From the NCBI GenBank assembly GCA_958348565.1, contig CATVZP010000003.1, positions 1 to 54,894 of the forward strand: a DNA stretch of 54,894 nt, read 5' to 3'. Under the pieces are notes generated by a model. It searched no databases and was not told the origin of the DNA. It worked only from the letters and a program-made list of their open reading frames with translations. Within the stretch, counting starts at the first letter, position 1, and the number at the start of each line of letters is the position of its first letter. Source of the DNA: an uncultured Collinsella sp. (lineage in GTDB: Bacteria > Actinomycetota > Coriobacteriia > Coriobacteriales > Coriobacteriaceae). Positions 35,101-42,768 of the stretch are shown in pieces. The position numbers were made by a program, and so were the translations under genes.

Positions 35101-38100
35101 GACGGAGCTCGGTAGGGTTGCGATTTCCAATAGCGGCAAAGACGGCAAGGGCGCCGAGTCGTTCGGCCCCACCTCGACGCCGGTTCTCGCCGGTAACAGG
35201 ATCTACGTCGGCGGCGTGAGCGCTGATCGAGCGGGTAAGTACGGCAGCTATTACGGTCAGCTGACGGTCATCGATACCGACGACATGTCCGTTATCGCGT
35301 CTGTCTCCAAGACGACGACCGGCTACATTTCGGGCGAGGTCAAGTCCACCCCGGTCGTCTCCCAGCAGGGCGACGCCACCTACGTGTACTTCACGGGCAA
35401 CAACAAGCCTGGGGCGCTCTACCGCTATAAGGTCGGGGATGCGGCCGCCGAGGAGATCTATACCCCCGCTTCGGCCAACCGGGACTATGGCATGTGCACG
35501 CCCGCGGTCGGTGCCGACGGCACGCTCTACTACATAAACGACTCGGGCAGCTTGTTTGCCATCGCCGGCAAGGAGGCTCCTGCCGTCAAGACCTTCACCG
35601 TTCGCTTTGACACGGGCGGGGGATCGGCCGTTGCGGACCAGGCGGTCGACGAGGGGGGCAAGGCCGTAAAGCCTGCCGACCCCGAGCGCGAGGGCTATAC
35701 CTTCGATGGCTGGTTCGCCGATGCGGACGGGACGCAGCCGTTCGACTTTGATTCGGCCATTTCGTCCGACGTCACGGTCTACGCCAAGTGGAGCAAGAAG
35801 GAAGTTCCCGCAACCATTTCGGTTACCGGCTCGGTGGCTGGCGTCGATGCCGAGAACAAGAGTCAGGTTTGGGCGGACAAGACTACGCTCGAGCTCCCCG
35901 AGGGCGCGACGGCGGCCGACCTTTCCGAAGCTCTGTTTGAGCGGGCGGGTCTCGTGTACGACGCCACGCCGGACACCCAGTACGGCTGGAGGCTCAATAG
36001 CATTACGTCGCCCGACGGCCGTGTGCTCGGTACCGTCGACATGGGTAACAACCGGTGGGCATACTGGTCGCTTGTGGTTAACGGTGGGTATGCGCAGCTC
36101 GGCGCGAGCAGCATCGTGCTCAAGGGCGGCGACGACGTCTCTTGGGTATACGAGGTGCCCGAGGCCCCTGCCATCCACACCGTGACGTTCGACGCGGGCG
36201 AGGGCTCCGCGGTCGCCGCGCAGAAGGTCGAGGACGGCAAGGCTGCCGCCAGGCCGGAAGACCCCGCGCGCGAGGGCTACACGTTCGCCGGCTGGTACTC
36301 CGATGCGGGGTGCACGCGGGCCTACGACTTCTCGACGCCCGTCTCCGGCGACGTTACTCTGTACGCCAAGTGGACCAAGAATGCCGCCAAGCAGATTACG
36401 GTTTCCGCGACGCTTTATGGCGTAGATGGTGACAAGATGTCCCAGCCGTGGGCAGGGGAGGCATCCCTTGCTGTCGATGAGGGCTCAACGATTCAGAAAG
36501 TCACCGAGCGCTACTTTGAGAGTCTCGGCATCGATTACCAGCTTATCAACCTGCGTCCGTATGGCTTGGGCGGCGTCGAGCTTTATAGCGTGACGTCGAC
36601 TGTCGATGGCACAGTTCTGGCCAATTTGTCGACCAGTTACTGGCAGGCATACGTCAACGGCGTCCGCATCGATGACAGTCTGGATGAGGCCAAGCTCAAC
36701 TCTGGCGATAAGCTCGTTTGGCGCTATCTGGTCGACAGCAAGCGTCCCGCCGAGCTTGTGGACGGCGTTGTCGTTGAGCCGGACGCCGATCGGCCTGTCG
36801 ATTCCAAATCTGACGCCACTGGCTTTGGAAATGCCGTAACGAATGCCGATACCCCCACGGGTGCCACGGCAGAGGCTTGGACGTTTAACTATAAGCAGTA
36901 TGTTGGCGGAAGCTATGCAAACGCGAGCGAGCCTGTGATCGTTGACGGCTACATCTATTTGGCGGTTAATGATCAGCTTCTTAAGATTGATTGTCAGACG
37001 GGTAAGGTGGCCTCATCTGCCAAGCTCAAGGCGAGCGTAAGCTACACTGCTCGCCCCGTGTATGCAAAGGGCCTGGTCATGGTGCCGCTCAGTGGTGGTT
37101 CGGTGCAGGCTCTGACGGTCGACAAGCTCAAGACGGTTTGGATGACTTCGGCAGTAAGTGCCGAGGCCCAGTCGAGCTCTTCGCTAACGGTCGATGGCGA
37201 CTACCTGTATATTGGGACGGCTGATGGGACTCGTGACATAACCAAGTTCGTCAACGGCTTTGTCGTCTGCATTGACATCCAGTCGGGTAAGGAAGTCTGG
37301 AGGCACCATAACGCGAATGAGGGCTACTACTGGACCGGTGGCGTTGCTGTGGATGGCAAGTTCGTGGTTCCCACGTCTTCCGGAACGGTGGAAGTGCTCG
37401 ATCAAAAGACTGGCGAGGTGTTAGGCGAGCTTTCCCTGGGCGTGACGACAAACTCGAGTATCGTGGTGTCGCAGGATGGCAAGACCATGTATTTGGTCAC
37501 GCGCGACGGCAAGCTGCATGTGATTTCGTTTGACGATTCGCTGCGGAGTGAGGCGTCGCTGTCCGAAAAGACCGTTGACCTTGGTTTGACGGGCTGCGCG
37601 TCGATTCCGACGCTTCTTGATAACAACACGTTGCTGGTTGGTGGCGAAAAGGGCGATTCGTCTGCGTTGGCCATCGTTGACCTTAAGACAATGAGCGTCA
37701 AGTTTGTCTCTGGCTCTGACGGTGCGGCGCTGCCCGCGGGCGGCATTAAGGCTGCGCCGCTGGTCTCAAAGCAGGCCGAGGGAACCTACGTGTACTTTAC
37801 GGTCAATAGCGCCCAGTCTGATAGCAAGGGAAACCGTATTTCCGGCGGCGGTGTGTACCGTTACAAGATGGGTGATGCCGAGGCGACCTTGGCATATGAC
37901 GCATCTGGTCACAACGAGTACTGTGACTCGCCTGTTGTTTCCGACCGTTACGGCAACCTGTATTACATCAACGATTCCGGCACGCTGTTCCGCCTGAGTG
38001 ACGGCATTAACGTCGTCCTGGCATATGGTGACGGGTCGTCCTCGAGCTCTGCCGTGTTTAAGGGAAACAAGCTGTTAAAGCCCGCCGACCCCACACGCGA

Positions 38101-38617
38101 GGGTTATACCTTCGCCGGTTGGTACAAGGATGAGGCCTGCACGGAGGCGTATGACTTTAGCGCTGCGGTGACGGCTGATATGACGCTGTATGCCAAGTGG
38201 GTCAAGAATGCCGTTAACCCTGGTGGTAACGGCGACTCTGGTTCCAACGGCGGCTCCAATGGCAATGCGGGCGGCTCTGGCAATGACGGTAACTCCGGTG
38301 GCGGCACAAACGGCCAGCAGCCTGGCGGCGCCGTTTCGCCTGGCCAGAAGCCGGTCTCGTCTACCACGACTGCGACCGAGACCAAGGACGGCGAGGATTC
38401 CAAGAAGGATTCCGACAAGTCCGATAAGAAGTCTGACAAGAAGGACGACAAGTCTGGCAAGTCTGACGCGGGCTCTTCTGCTGCAACCACCGCCAGGAAG
38501 TCCGCTGCGGCTCCGGCACAGGAGTCTGGCTTCAACCCGCTCGCCATTGTCGGCGTAGCGGCTGGCGTGATCGGCCTCGCCATCGTCGGCATGTTCGTGT
38601 TTACCAAGCGTCGGTAG
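29114..38617 (+). CDS. Giant surface protein with Ig-like repeats, four DUF4430 domains and two beta-propellers
   Basis: A 3167-residue exported protein. I chose ATG 29114 (MDMFEDECLR) because AGGAG lies just upstream; the open frame extends back to 28970 but that part overlaps the riboswitch. The signal peptide ends LWA-EG at 47. The order after it is: an Ala-rich linker (48-140); seven Ig-like repeats of about 100 residues (143-912); a mixed beta region; DUF4430 (1415-1536); InlB-type repeat (1540-1608); DUF4430 (1611-1728); beta-propeller (1770-2154); InlB (2159-2230); DUF4430 (2233-2349); InlB (2355-2422); DUF4430 (2426-2542); propeller (2586-2961); InlB (2966-3033); Ser/Lys/Asp linker; one C-terminal helix and KRR. 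There is no LPXTG. DUF4430 corresponds to the transcobalamin-like C-terminal domain, which fits the B12 riboswitch upstream. Confidence 0.9.
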   Translation: MDMFEDECLRASWRRHGAIARGVAKRGLVAFLAFAMAFGTTPAQLWAEGAEGIAEAVAQTATGGEGAAADEGAAADTGANSAAASAAADGAGADQGATASAANGADTAADNATESENSAATSAASEQKNAVAAASATTLSSEAKVFIQDVKDKDNSYSTKSGALNAGDTLWANMYDEVEDDWYGTSTESVANPGNWTYTWLAGTVRASSNVADYTEVVGHEQSLTVTAAMEGKYFICKVTVDGKDYYGPSVSSGSGINANYIPGPVLGAGQMELNSVKLSSDTPSIGDTLTATPYISYYQQTPADAKVTYTWSASTSQYSGFTKIEGQTGASLVVGDDLEGKYIRVEANAGVNTVNKTTSSKVKQAGAVEISAVSIVNTKDNTSVFAVGDTAQARAKEKGGAYGAFVDASKLNYQWQCSDTKSGTYTDIAGATGETLELTDALGGKYLKCKVSSKIGSSSMTNNTGALVAAAGSINITSVTMSPTSGKVEVGSTITATAKAGSADVTADSRVTWQWYKGTSNTASKCDTPIEDETGNTLTVTAALKGYYVVAKANGGYGEQKPCYAAGPVSVAGQVELYDVQFEGSPATNGVRVGDTLKTKVRKKDGSNYHYIDRTDNVTYQWQYANSSSSYDSAYTDIPGATEATYTVDAAYAGKYLRVKVTSENTVSSTQKKSSYGGTQSVAPLGPVTLKGQYKLAGIELADKNVTLSVGSKITPSVQVPGSWSGSTKDVPDDAELTMAWYAKGEGDADWTELTDGIDKTDGSLTLTDALVGKRIKVTASALDNTVEWVSSDSVTAAGKYNLLRVTTTPQINSDSTHLVSGDSVKATAQAKRADGSATNGIDVTGQATVAWYAADDAKAPEADWTLLPDMSGAEATVSASAAGKYLKAVATSGSSTVELVSANPVIAAGSLEAAVQKLNDANKQIAVDYSAKGGNVNDVLKAQLADLGFADVDVKVSKGGVRFNAEDTKARVGISDAQGKTNGDVTFFYIDPNNYTGFNIDDLRSAKVEFELSRDGKTVYYQPSKTVQVAWDEAKLQDLLDSAAESLQIGYAAGESADGVTQNVTLPYKAGSAKKFSVEWTSSDTERLSVSGYSWEDKTGKVSRASSDRDVTLTAKVTVTSGDIKLAGSHDFVVTVKGDPEKVNADKTALQEKVDAAFTYDNIKYSGTETVANKDGLTADLQMPRTSTLNIDGKYYKVEYSASTDDITFNGYKGTVYQPLPGTEAAKTKITLTVTDKSNAEVTASKTLDFAIAPQDQDELDAELSLMEQAKAGYAAAILNGQDANAVSTDMHAFQKAYLDADGNLAWSYNKATTDSTSPGIVPVDLPGYDAMSGQDWRLFKSSNSSIVSAENLKVTQPQYNTKVVVSSRLTSEKYARYAERYPDNAAYAKLANQDVSATLTVLGTTGVEDPNAGKTIIVKAGVTGLTGNAGDSERSPESIVPLTQVPVQYDDHKTAEDVLEQVLENAGCTDFETNSLGLTSLRTKDGRILGSDWNAPYRYWSFYVNGAMADVGATQYAVQPGDTIEYRYFDGFAVLTHTVTFDAGEGSAVAAQKVEDGKAAARPEDPAREGYTFAGWYSDAGCTRAYDFSTPVSGDVTLYAKWTKDESATVSVVGVKNPEAATPVQDAWLNSVAVTYAADSGATAWDLIRQALDAAGLAYDAPTESWGVFVKSITSAGGVELGTTADYSRSWGFYVNGESASEGVSSYKVKPGDSLSLVYLYNFKQPATEVDGVVVDPSAKGPDWSSSWPAAGTGATDAPTPTGAAEEKWVAKLKESSDWSTYVSEPITAGDYLFIAAGNSLYQRDAKTGDVVKSAKLVSAISSVSRMAYAGGLVLVPLGDGRVQALTADALTTVWVSEKLPDGKGGAQQCQGNLTVSAGKVYFQTSAGWSGPGGYSVCLDLATGRTIWKQQAVGTKANYYWTGMGVSGDYGFVGNMDGTVETVDLATGKSVSSLSLGASVRSGVTVAPGGKVIYVVSYDGYLHKLGVGTAGVLTELGRVAISNSGKDGKGAESFGPTSTPVLAGNRIYVGGVSADRAGKYGSYYGQLTVIDTDDMSVIASVSKTTTGYISGEVKSTPVVSQQGDATYVYFTGNNKPGALYRYKVGDAAAEEIYTPASANRDYGMCTPAVGADGTLYYINDSGSLFAIAGKEAPAVKTFTVRFDTGGGSAVADQAVDEGGKAVKPADPEREGYTFDGWFADADGTQPFDFDSAISSDVTVYAKWSKKEVPATISVTGSVAGVDAENKSQVWADKTTLELPEGATAADLSEALFERAGLVYDATPDTQYGWRLNSITSPDGRVLGTVDMGNNRWAYWSLVVNGGYAQLGASSIVLKGGDDVSWVYEVPEAPAIHTVTFDAGEGSAVAAQKVEDGKAAARPEDPAREGYTFAGWYSDAGCTRAYDFSTPVSGDVTLYAKWTKNAAKQITVSATLYGVDGDKMSQPWAGEASLAVDEGSTIQKVTERYFESLGIDYQLINLRPYGLGGVELYSVTSTVDGTVLANLSTSYWQAYVNGVRIDDSLDEAKLNSGDKLVWRYLVDSKRPAELVDGVVVEPDADRPVDSKSDATGFGNAVTNADTPTGATAEAWTFNYKQYVGGSYANASEPVIVDGYIYLAVNDQLLKIDCQTGKVASSAKLKASVSYTARPVYAKGLVMVPLSGGSVQALTVDKLKTVWMTSAVSAEAQSSSSLTVDGDYLYIGTADGTRDITKFVNGFVVCIDIQSGKEVWRHHNANEGYYWTGGVAVDGKFVVPTSSGTVEVLDQKTGEVLGELSLGVTTNSSIVVSQDGKTMYLVTRDGKLHVISFDDSLRSEASLSEKTVDLGLTGCASIPTLLDNNTLLVGGEKGDSSALAIVDLKTMSVKFVSGSDGAALPAGGIKAAPLVSKQAEGTYVYFTVNSAQSDSKGNRISGGGVYRYKMGDAEATLAYDASGHNEYCDSPVVSDRYGNLYYINDSGTLFRLSDGINVVLAYGDGSSSSSAVFKGNKLLKPADPTREGYTFAGWYKDEACTEAYDFSAAVTADMTLYAKWVKNAVNPGGNGDSGSNGGSNGNAGGSGNDGNSGGGTNGQQPGGAVSPGQKPVSSTTTATETKDGEDSKKDSDKSDKKSDKKDDKSGKSDAGSSAATTARKSAAAPAQESGFNPLAIVGVAAGVIGLAIVGMFVFTKRR
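33731..33934 (+). repeat. 204-bp internal repeat, copy 1 (InlB-type repeat)
   Basis: It encodes the Cys-containing InlB-type repeat beginning HTVTFDAGEGSAVA and ending LYAKWTK. It is identical to 36176-36379 except for one silent base (ACC/ACT for Thr). Other InlB repeats in the gene differ freely, so these two copies are recent duplicates or kept alike by gene conversion. Confidence 0.95.
36176..36379 (+). repeat. 204-bp internal repeat, copy 2 (InlB-type repeat)
   Basis: The second copy, 2445 bases downstream of the first in the same frame. Unequal recombination between them would remove or duplicate exactly 815 residues: an InlB repeat, a DUF4430 domain, a propeller, an InlB repeat and a DUF4430 domain. 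Confidence 0.95.
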
Positions 38618-39535
38618 GTGAGGGCTGTGTCCAATAAACCTCAGGACGCCGACTCCAAGCAACCCAACTCGTCGTTCATCCAGCTTGACGATACTAAGCG
38701 AAAGGGCGTCGCTTCGGCGGCGTCCGCCCCTCGGCGCAAGGCGCTCGTCGGTGCGCTGACGGCTGCCTGCATCGTTCTGATCGTGGTGTCGCTAGGCTTT
38801 GTCCGGCCTTCTTCCAGCGGCGCATGGTCCATCGACTGGATTGTGCAGGCCGTGGCGGGGGAGAGCGTCATTGCAGAGGATGCCTCGGGTTCCCGGTCGA
38901 CTGCCGCTTCGGACAAGACGGGGTCCATGGATTCCAAATCTTCGGATGACTCGAAGGATGAGTCTAAGGATTCGAACGAGTCCGACTCCAAGGACGATTC
39001 CGAATCTTCGGACAAGAACTCAAAGAAGGAGTCGAAAGGGAAGAAGTCCGAAGGCAAGGGTGGCAAGAAATCCGGCAACGCATCTGATGGTCAGGGCTCC
39101 GAATCCGCCGGTGGATCGAGCTCTTCTGACGGCTCTTCTTCGGATGGCGGCTCGGCAACCGGCGGTGGCTCTGCGTCCAACGGCGGCAGCACCTCTACGG
39201 GCAACCAGAGCGGCTCGCAGCAGCCTGGTTACGTTACGGTGACGGTGTCGGTCACATCGAGCGCCGTGGGCAATCCCGTGTCTTCTGGCGGCACCTTTAC
39301 CTTTAACGAAGGCGCCACCGTTTACGATGCCCTGTGCGCGCTGGGCCTTTCCGTTAACGCGCACGGTTCGTCGTACGGTACGTATGTCGCCGCCATTGGC
39401 GGTTTGGCCGAGAAGGAGCACGGCGGTACGAGCGGCTGGATGTACTCCGTCAACGGCATAACGCCCAATACGGCCTGCAGCAACTACGTTCTCTCCAATG
39501 GCGACACCGTCGTGTGGTATTACGTAACGGGCTAG
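38618..39535 (+). CDS. Membrane-anchored DUF4430 (transcobalamin-like) protein
   Basis: A 305-residue protein starting at GTG directly after the stop of the giant gene; GTG 38627 with GAGG upstream is an alternative. A cytoplasmic head of about 40 residues leads to an uncleaved membrane helix (42-62, ALVGALTAACIVLIVVSLGF), then about 120 residues of Ser/Asp/Lys/Gly linker long enough to cross the wall, and a C-terminal DUF4430 domain (about 206-305; TFNEGATVYDALCALGLSV, GGTSGWMYSVNGI, YVLSNGDTVVWYYV). The anchor is at the opposite end from the giant protein. It is cotranscribed with it under the cobalamin riboswitch, consistent with a membrane-proximal partner that receives the ligand. Confidence 0.88.
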   Translation: MRAVSNKPQDADSKQPNSSFIQLDDTKRKGVASAASAPRRKALVGALTAACIVLIVVSLGFVRPSSSGAWSIDWIVQAVAGESVIAEDASGSRSTAASDKTGSMDSKSSDDSKDESKDSNESDSKDDSESSDKNSKKESKGKKSEGKGGKKSGNASDGQGSESAGGSSSSDGSSSDGGSATGGGSASNGGSTSTGNQSGSQQPGYVTVTVSVTSSAVGNPVSSGGTFTFNEGATVYDALCALGLSVNAHGSSYGTYVAAIGGLAEKEHGGTSGWMYSVNGITPNTACSNYVLSNGDTVVWYYVTG

Positions 39536-39555
39536 GAGCCTCGACATAACACGCC

Positions 39556-39595
39556 AAACGGGCGGTTCGGACCAACATCCGAGCCGCCCGTTTTT
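39556..39595 (+). terminator. Intrinsic terminator of the riboswitch operon
   Basis: AAACGGGCGGTTCGG (39556-39570) pairs with CCGAGCCGCCCGTTT (39579-39593) with one wobble, followed by T's to 39595. It limits the operon to two genes. Confidence 0.92.
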
Positions 39596-39634
39596 CATGC
39601 GAATAGGACTGGGTCGCCGGGTCTCTCGGCAAAC

Positions 39635-39666
39635 AAAAAACCGGTTGGAATGGGAATTCCAACCGG
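39635..39666 (-). terminator. Intrinsic terminator of gtrA-like gene 1
   Basis: CCGGTTGGAA (39641-39650) pairs perfectly with TTCCAACCGG (39657-39666); the A-run 39635-39640 supplies the U-tract on the minus strand. Confidence 0.9.
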
Positions 39667-39693
39667 CTGCGAAGCGAGATTATGTTGGGCCGT

Positions 39694-40101
39694 CTACGAC
39701 TGCGCGCCCTCGAGGAAGAAGCGGCGGCTAAAGTAGTTGTACCAGGTGACCAGGAATGTGGCGATGGCCTTCATGGCCTGGTAGCCGATGCTCAAAAACG
39801 TGACGCCCACAAACATGTACAGGTCGTTGAGGCCCAAACCAATCACCGACAGGATGGTGAAGATCGTGAACTCGCGCTTGCGGCTCATGCCTTCGCGGTG
39901 GTCGAACACGTACTTCATGCTGAGCCAGTAGTTAACCACGACGGACGTGATAAACGAGATCGTGGTGCTCATCAAAAAGTCGAGGTGGAACAGCTCGACG
40001 AGTGCAATGAGCATGCCCCAGTCGATGCCAAAGGAGATAAGACCCACGACAGCGAACTTGAGGAATTGCTTAGTATGAGGTTGTGCCAGTGCCTTGCGCA
40101 C
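39694..40101 (-). CDS. GtrA-family membrane protein 1
   Basis: A 135-residue protein with four predicted membrane helices, starting at GTG 40101. The GtrA family is thought to move lipid-linked sugars (polyprenyl-phosphate-glycans) across the membrane for cell-surface glycosylation. The first helix carries the typical FAVVGLISFGIDW, then TSVVVNYWLSMKYVF, followed by the charged loop HREGMSRKREF and two further helices, ending with NYFSRRFFLEG. It is closely related to the next gene. The 219-base gap between them shows no gene. Confidence 0.85.
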   Translation of the reverse strand: MRKALAQPHTKQFLKFAVVGLISFGIDWGMLIALVELFHLDFLMSTTISFITSVVVNYWLSMKYVFDHREGMSRKREFTIFTILSVIGLGLNDLYMFVGVTFLSIGYQAMKAIATFLVTWYNYFSRRFFLEGAQS

Positions 40102-40320
40102 GTAATCACATCCAATGCGTTGACGAATCGAGCAGAGGATACTTTAGAGCTTTTGCAGGGGAAACGTAAGGGCTTTGCCAAGAACTATACGAACTCGCCA
40201 AATATTCAAGAGGTAATCCGCAAACGTTGCAAATCTTACCGTAAACGAGCGAGGCCCACGAACAACACGGTGCTCGACGCGCGTCATCCGTGGGTCCCGT
40301 AGTGCAACGAGGGGACCGAG

Positions 40321-40716
40321 CTACTTGGTCTCGTCGCCCTCCAGGAAGATCTTTCGGGTCACAAAGTTGTAGACCATAACAAGCGCGGTGGCGCAAATCT
40401 TGGCGATATTGGCCTCGAGCCCCAGGCCGGCGTTGAGCGCCAGCACGATACCGTCGTTGAGGGCCAAGCCGATCACGGACAGCACGACAAAGATGATGAA
40501 CTCGCGGCGGCGGCTCATGCCCTCCTTGTGCGCAAACACGTACTTCATGCTCGCGACGTAGTTAAAGATGAGCGAGACGATAAAGCCGCTGGTATTGGCG
40601 ATCAGGATATTAAGGCCCAGGCCGTAGTGGAGCAGATTCATGATGCCAAAGTCGATGATCGTGGCGACGACGCCGACGACGCCAAACTTCATGATCTGCG
40701 CAAGGAGCTTTTGCAT
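40321..40716 (-). CDS. GtrA-family membrane protein 2
   Basis: A 131-residue four-helix GtrA-like protein. I chose ATG 40716 (MQKLLAQIMKFG) with AGGCAGG upstream and family-typical length; an ATG at 40779 would add 21 residues. Motifs parallel gene 1: KFGVVGVVATIIDFGIMN, FNYVASMKYVF, HKEGMSRRREF and NFVTRKIFLEG. The tandem pair probably arose by duplication and may serve two lipid-linked sugar substrates, but no glycosyltransferase gene sits beside them here. Confidence 0.88.
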   Translation of the reverse strand: MQKLLAQIMKFGVVGVVATIIDFGIMNLLHYGLGLNILIANTSGFIVSLIFNYVASMKYVFAHKEGMSRRREFIIFVVLSVIGLALNDGIVLALNAGLGLEANIAKICATALVMVYNFVTRKIFLEGDETK

Positions 40717-40794
40717 GGTACCTGCCTTAGGGTGGCGCCGGAGCGCCGCGGGGATGACGAACTCAGCAAGTTTAGCCAATCCCCGCAGGCGGGG

Positions 40795-42711
40795 CTAGGC
40801 GCGCTCCTCGATAGCACCGTTTCTATATGCATCGAGCAGTTGGCGTAGGTCCTGGATCTGGCTGCGGATCTTGGCACCGGTATCGGTGTCGCTTACCATG
40901 CGGCGGCGGTCGGCCTCGTCAAAGCGGTTGGTCTCGCTCTCGATGTCTACATTGCGGGTAAGTGCCTCGGCAACCGTGGTAAAAGCTTGGTGCGACTTTA
41001 GGCGACATCCGCGCGAGCTGGAGATAAGCGTGTAGCCGGCGATGCCCGTCTTGGGGTGGTAGGCGCGGCAGAAGCCGCCATCGATGACCAGCAGCTTGCC
41101 CTCGGCGCGGATGGGCTGCTCGCCCTTGGTGGTTTTAACGGGTGTGTGGCCGTTGATGATGTGGCCAGTCGGCGAACATGCCATGGGGGCAACGCCGAAC
41201 TCGCGCATGATGTCGTCGCAGACCGAGGGCGACTTGGTAAGCGTAAAGTACGGGTCCATCGGCTCGACCCAGGTGCTCTTATCGGCGATATAGGCGCGCT
41301 CAAAGGTACGCACCAGGCGTCCGCTGGCGGGTGAGTTAAAGCCGATCCACAGGTACCACATCCAGTCGAGGGCGTCGCGGTCGCCCACGCGCCAGGCGCG
41401 GCGGGCGATGCGGTCGCAAAAATCGAGATAATCACGGCCGGCGTGCCAGGTGCCCAGGCAGTTCATGCTGCTAAAGGTGCCGTCTTCGTTGAGCGGCGCG
41501 CAGCCATGGAACAGCAGGTTGCCGTTGGTGACCTTGTACATCGAGCCGTGGCTATAGAGGAAATCGATATGGCGATGCAGGTGATCGGCGGTGACAAACT
41601 CGGACACGAGCTTGTCCATGATGTGCTGTTCCTGGGGCGTGAGCATGTAGGGGTCCGCCGGATCGACGGTGGGGAAATCGTTGGTCGTGAGCGGCCACAC
41701 ACTGCCGTCGGCAAGCGTGACCGTGCCGGTGTCGTGGTCGATCTTGTCGAGCAGCAGGCGGTCGGTCATGTCGAACTCGGGGTGGCGCTGGATAATCTGG
41801 CCCTCGAGCTTAAAGAGCAGGACGTTAATGGCCTTGATCAGCGGGGTGATGGACTCACCGGCGGTGTAGGTGGCATCGGCAAAGGCGACGAGCTCGCGCA
41901 GCGAGATGCCGTAGTCGTTCTCGAGGATCTCGTAATTGTCGTAGCGCAGGTTGTTGCGCAGCACCGTGGCGATGCAGGCGGGCTCACCGGCCGCAGCACC
42001 CATCCACAGCAGGTCGTGGTTGCCCCACTGGATGTCGAGCGAATGGTAGGTGAGCAGGCGGTCCATAATCTTGGCAGCGCCGCCGCCACGGTCGAAGATA
42101 TCGCCCACCAGGTGCAGGTGGTCGACGGCCAGGCGCTTGATGAGCGAGGCGAGCGACTCGATAAAGTCGTCGGCGCTTGCGGTCTCTAGGATGGACTCAA
42201 CGATGCGCTCGTGATAGCGCACACGATAGTTGTTCTCGTCCGGATGCGTGTGCAGCAGCTCGTCGATGATGTAGGCGTAATCGCGCGGGATAGCCTTACG
42301 CACCTTGGAGCGCGTATAGCGGCTCGAAAGCGAGCGGGCAACCATGATGAGCTGGTCGAGCATTGTCTTGTACCAGGTGGGGGAGTCCTCGCGCCGGCTG
42401 CGGACCAGCTCGATCTTCTCGCGCGGGTAGTAGATGAGCGTGCACAGCTCGCCCTTTTCGTCAAAGGAGAGCGTGTCGCCAAAGATCTCGTCGACATGTT
42501 CGCGCACGACACCCGAGCAGTTGTTGAGGATGTGCATAAAGGCTTCGTACTCGCCGTGCACGTCGCTCATAAAATGCTCGGTGCCTTTGGGCAGGTTGAG
42601 AATGGCCGAGAGATTGATAATCTCGGTAAACGCGGATTGCTCGGTGGGAAATTGTCTCGACAGCAGACGCAGATACTTAAAGTCTTGCGGGTTGCGATCG
42701 AATGCGACCAT
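40795..42711 (-). CDS. fbp: Fructose-1,6-bisphosphatase, class III
   Basis: A 638-residue class III enzyme (the Firmicutes type, unrelated to E. coli Fbp), which hydrolyses fructose-1,6-bisphosphate in gluconeogenesis. ATG 42711 (MVAFDRNPQDF) follows GGAAGG. The metallophosphatase core is visible: FMSDVHGEYEAF near 45, HLVGDIFDRGGGA near 200, IQWGNHDLLWMG near 230, and a later NGHTPVKTTKGEQP motif near 535. A perfect 10-bp inverted repeat lies 28 bases upstream of the start, a likely control site. Confidence 0.95.
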   Translation of the reverse strand: MVAFDRNPQDFKYLRLLSRQFPTEQSAFTEIINLSAILNLPKGTEHFMSDVHGEYEAFMHILNNCSGVVREHVDEIFGDTLSFDEKGELCTLIYYPREKIELVRSRREDSPTWYKTMLDQLIMVARSLSSRYTRSKVRKAIPRDYAYIIDELLHTHPDENNYRVRYHERIVESILETASADDFIESLASLIKRLAVDHLHLVGDIFDRGGGAAKIMDRLLTYHSLDIQWGNHDLLWMGAAAGEPACIATVLRNNLRYDNYEILENDYGISLRELVAFADATYTAGESITPLIKAINVLLFKLEGQIIQRHPEFDMTDRLLLDKIDHDTGTVTLADGSVWPLTTNDFPTVDPADPYMLTPQEQHIMDKLVSEFVTADHLHRHIDFLYSHGSMYKVTNGNLLFHGCAPLNEDGTFSSMNCLGTWHAGRDYLDFCDRIARRAWRVGDRDALDWMWYLWIGFNSPASGRLVRTFERAYIADKSTWVEPMDPYFTLTKSPSVCDDIMREFGVAPMACSPTGHIINGHTPVKTTKGEQPIRAEGKLLVIDGGFCRAYHPKTGIAGYTLISSSRGCRLKSHQAFTTVAEALTRNVDIESETNRFDEADRRRMVSDTDTGAKIRSQIQDLRQLLDAYRNGAIEERA

Positions 42712-42738
42712 GAAACACCTTCCAATATGGTTGGTAAA

Positions 42739-42768
42739 ACTGATAAACATCGTCAAACGTTTATCAGT
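42739..42768. promoter_or_regulatory. Inverted repeat in the fbp promoter region
   Basis: ACTGATAAAC (42739-42748) and GTTTATCAGT (42759-42768) are exact complements 10 bases apart. A TTGACG that could be a minus-strand -35 lies between the arms. This is a candidate operator for fbp. Confidence 0.5.

Noticed and set aside
40106..40320. Short minus-strand open frames between the two gtrA-like genes
   Set aside because: Cys/Ser-rich translation without a ribosome site; codon use is unlike that of neighbouring genes.
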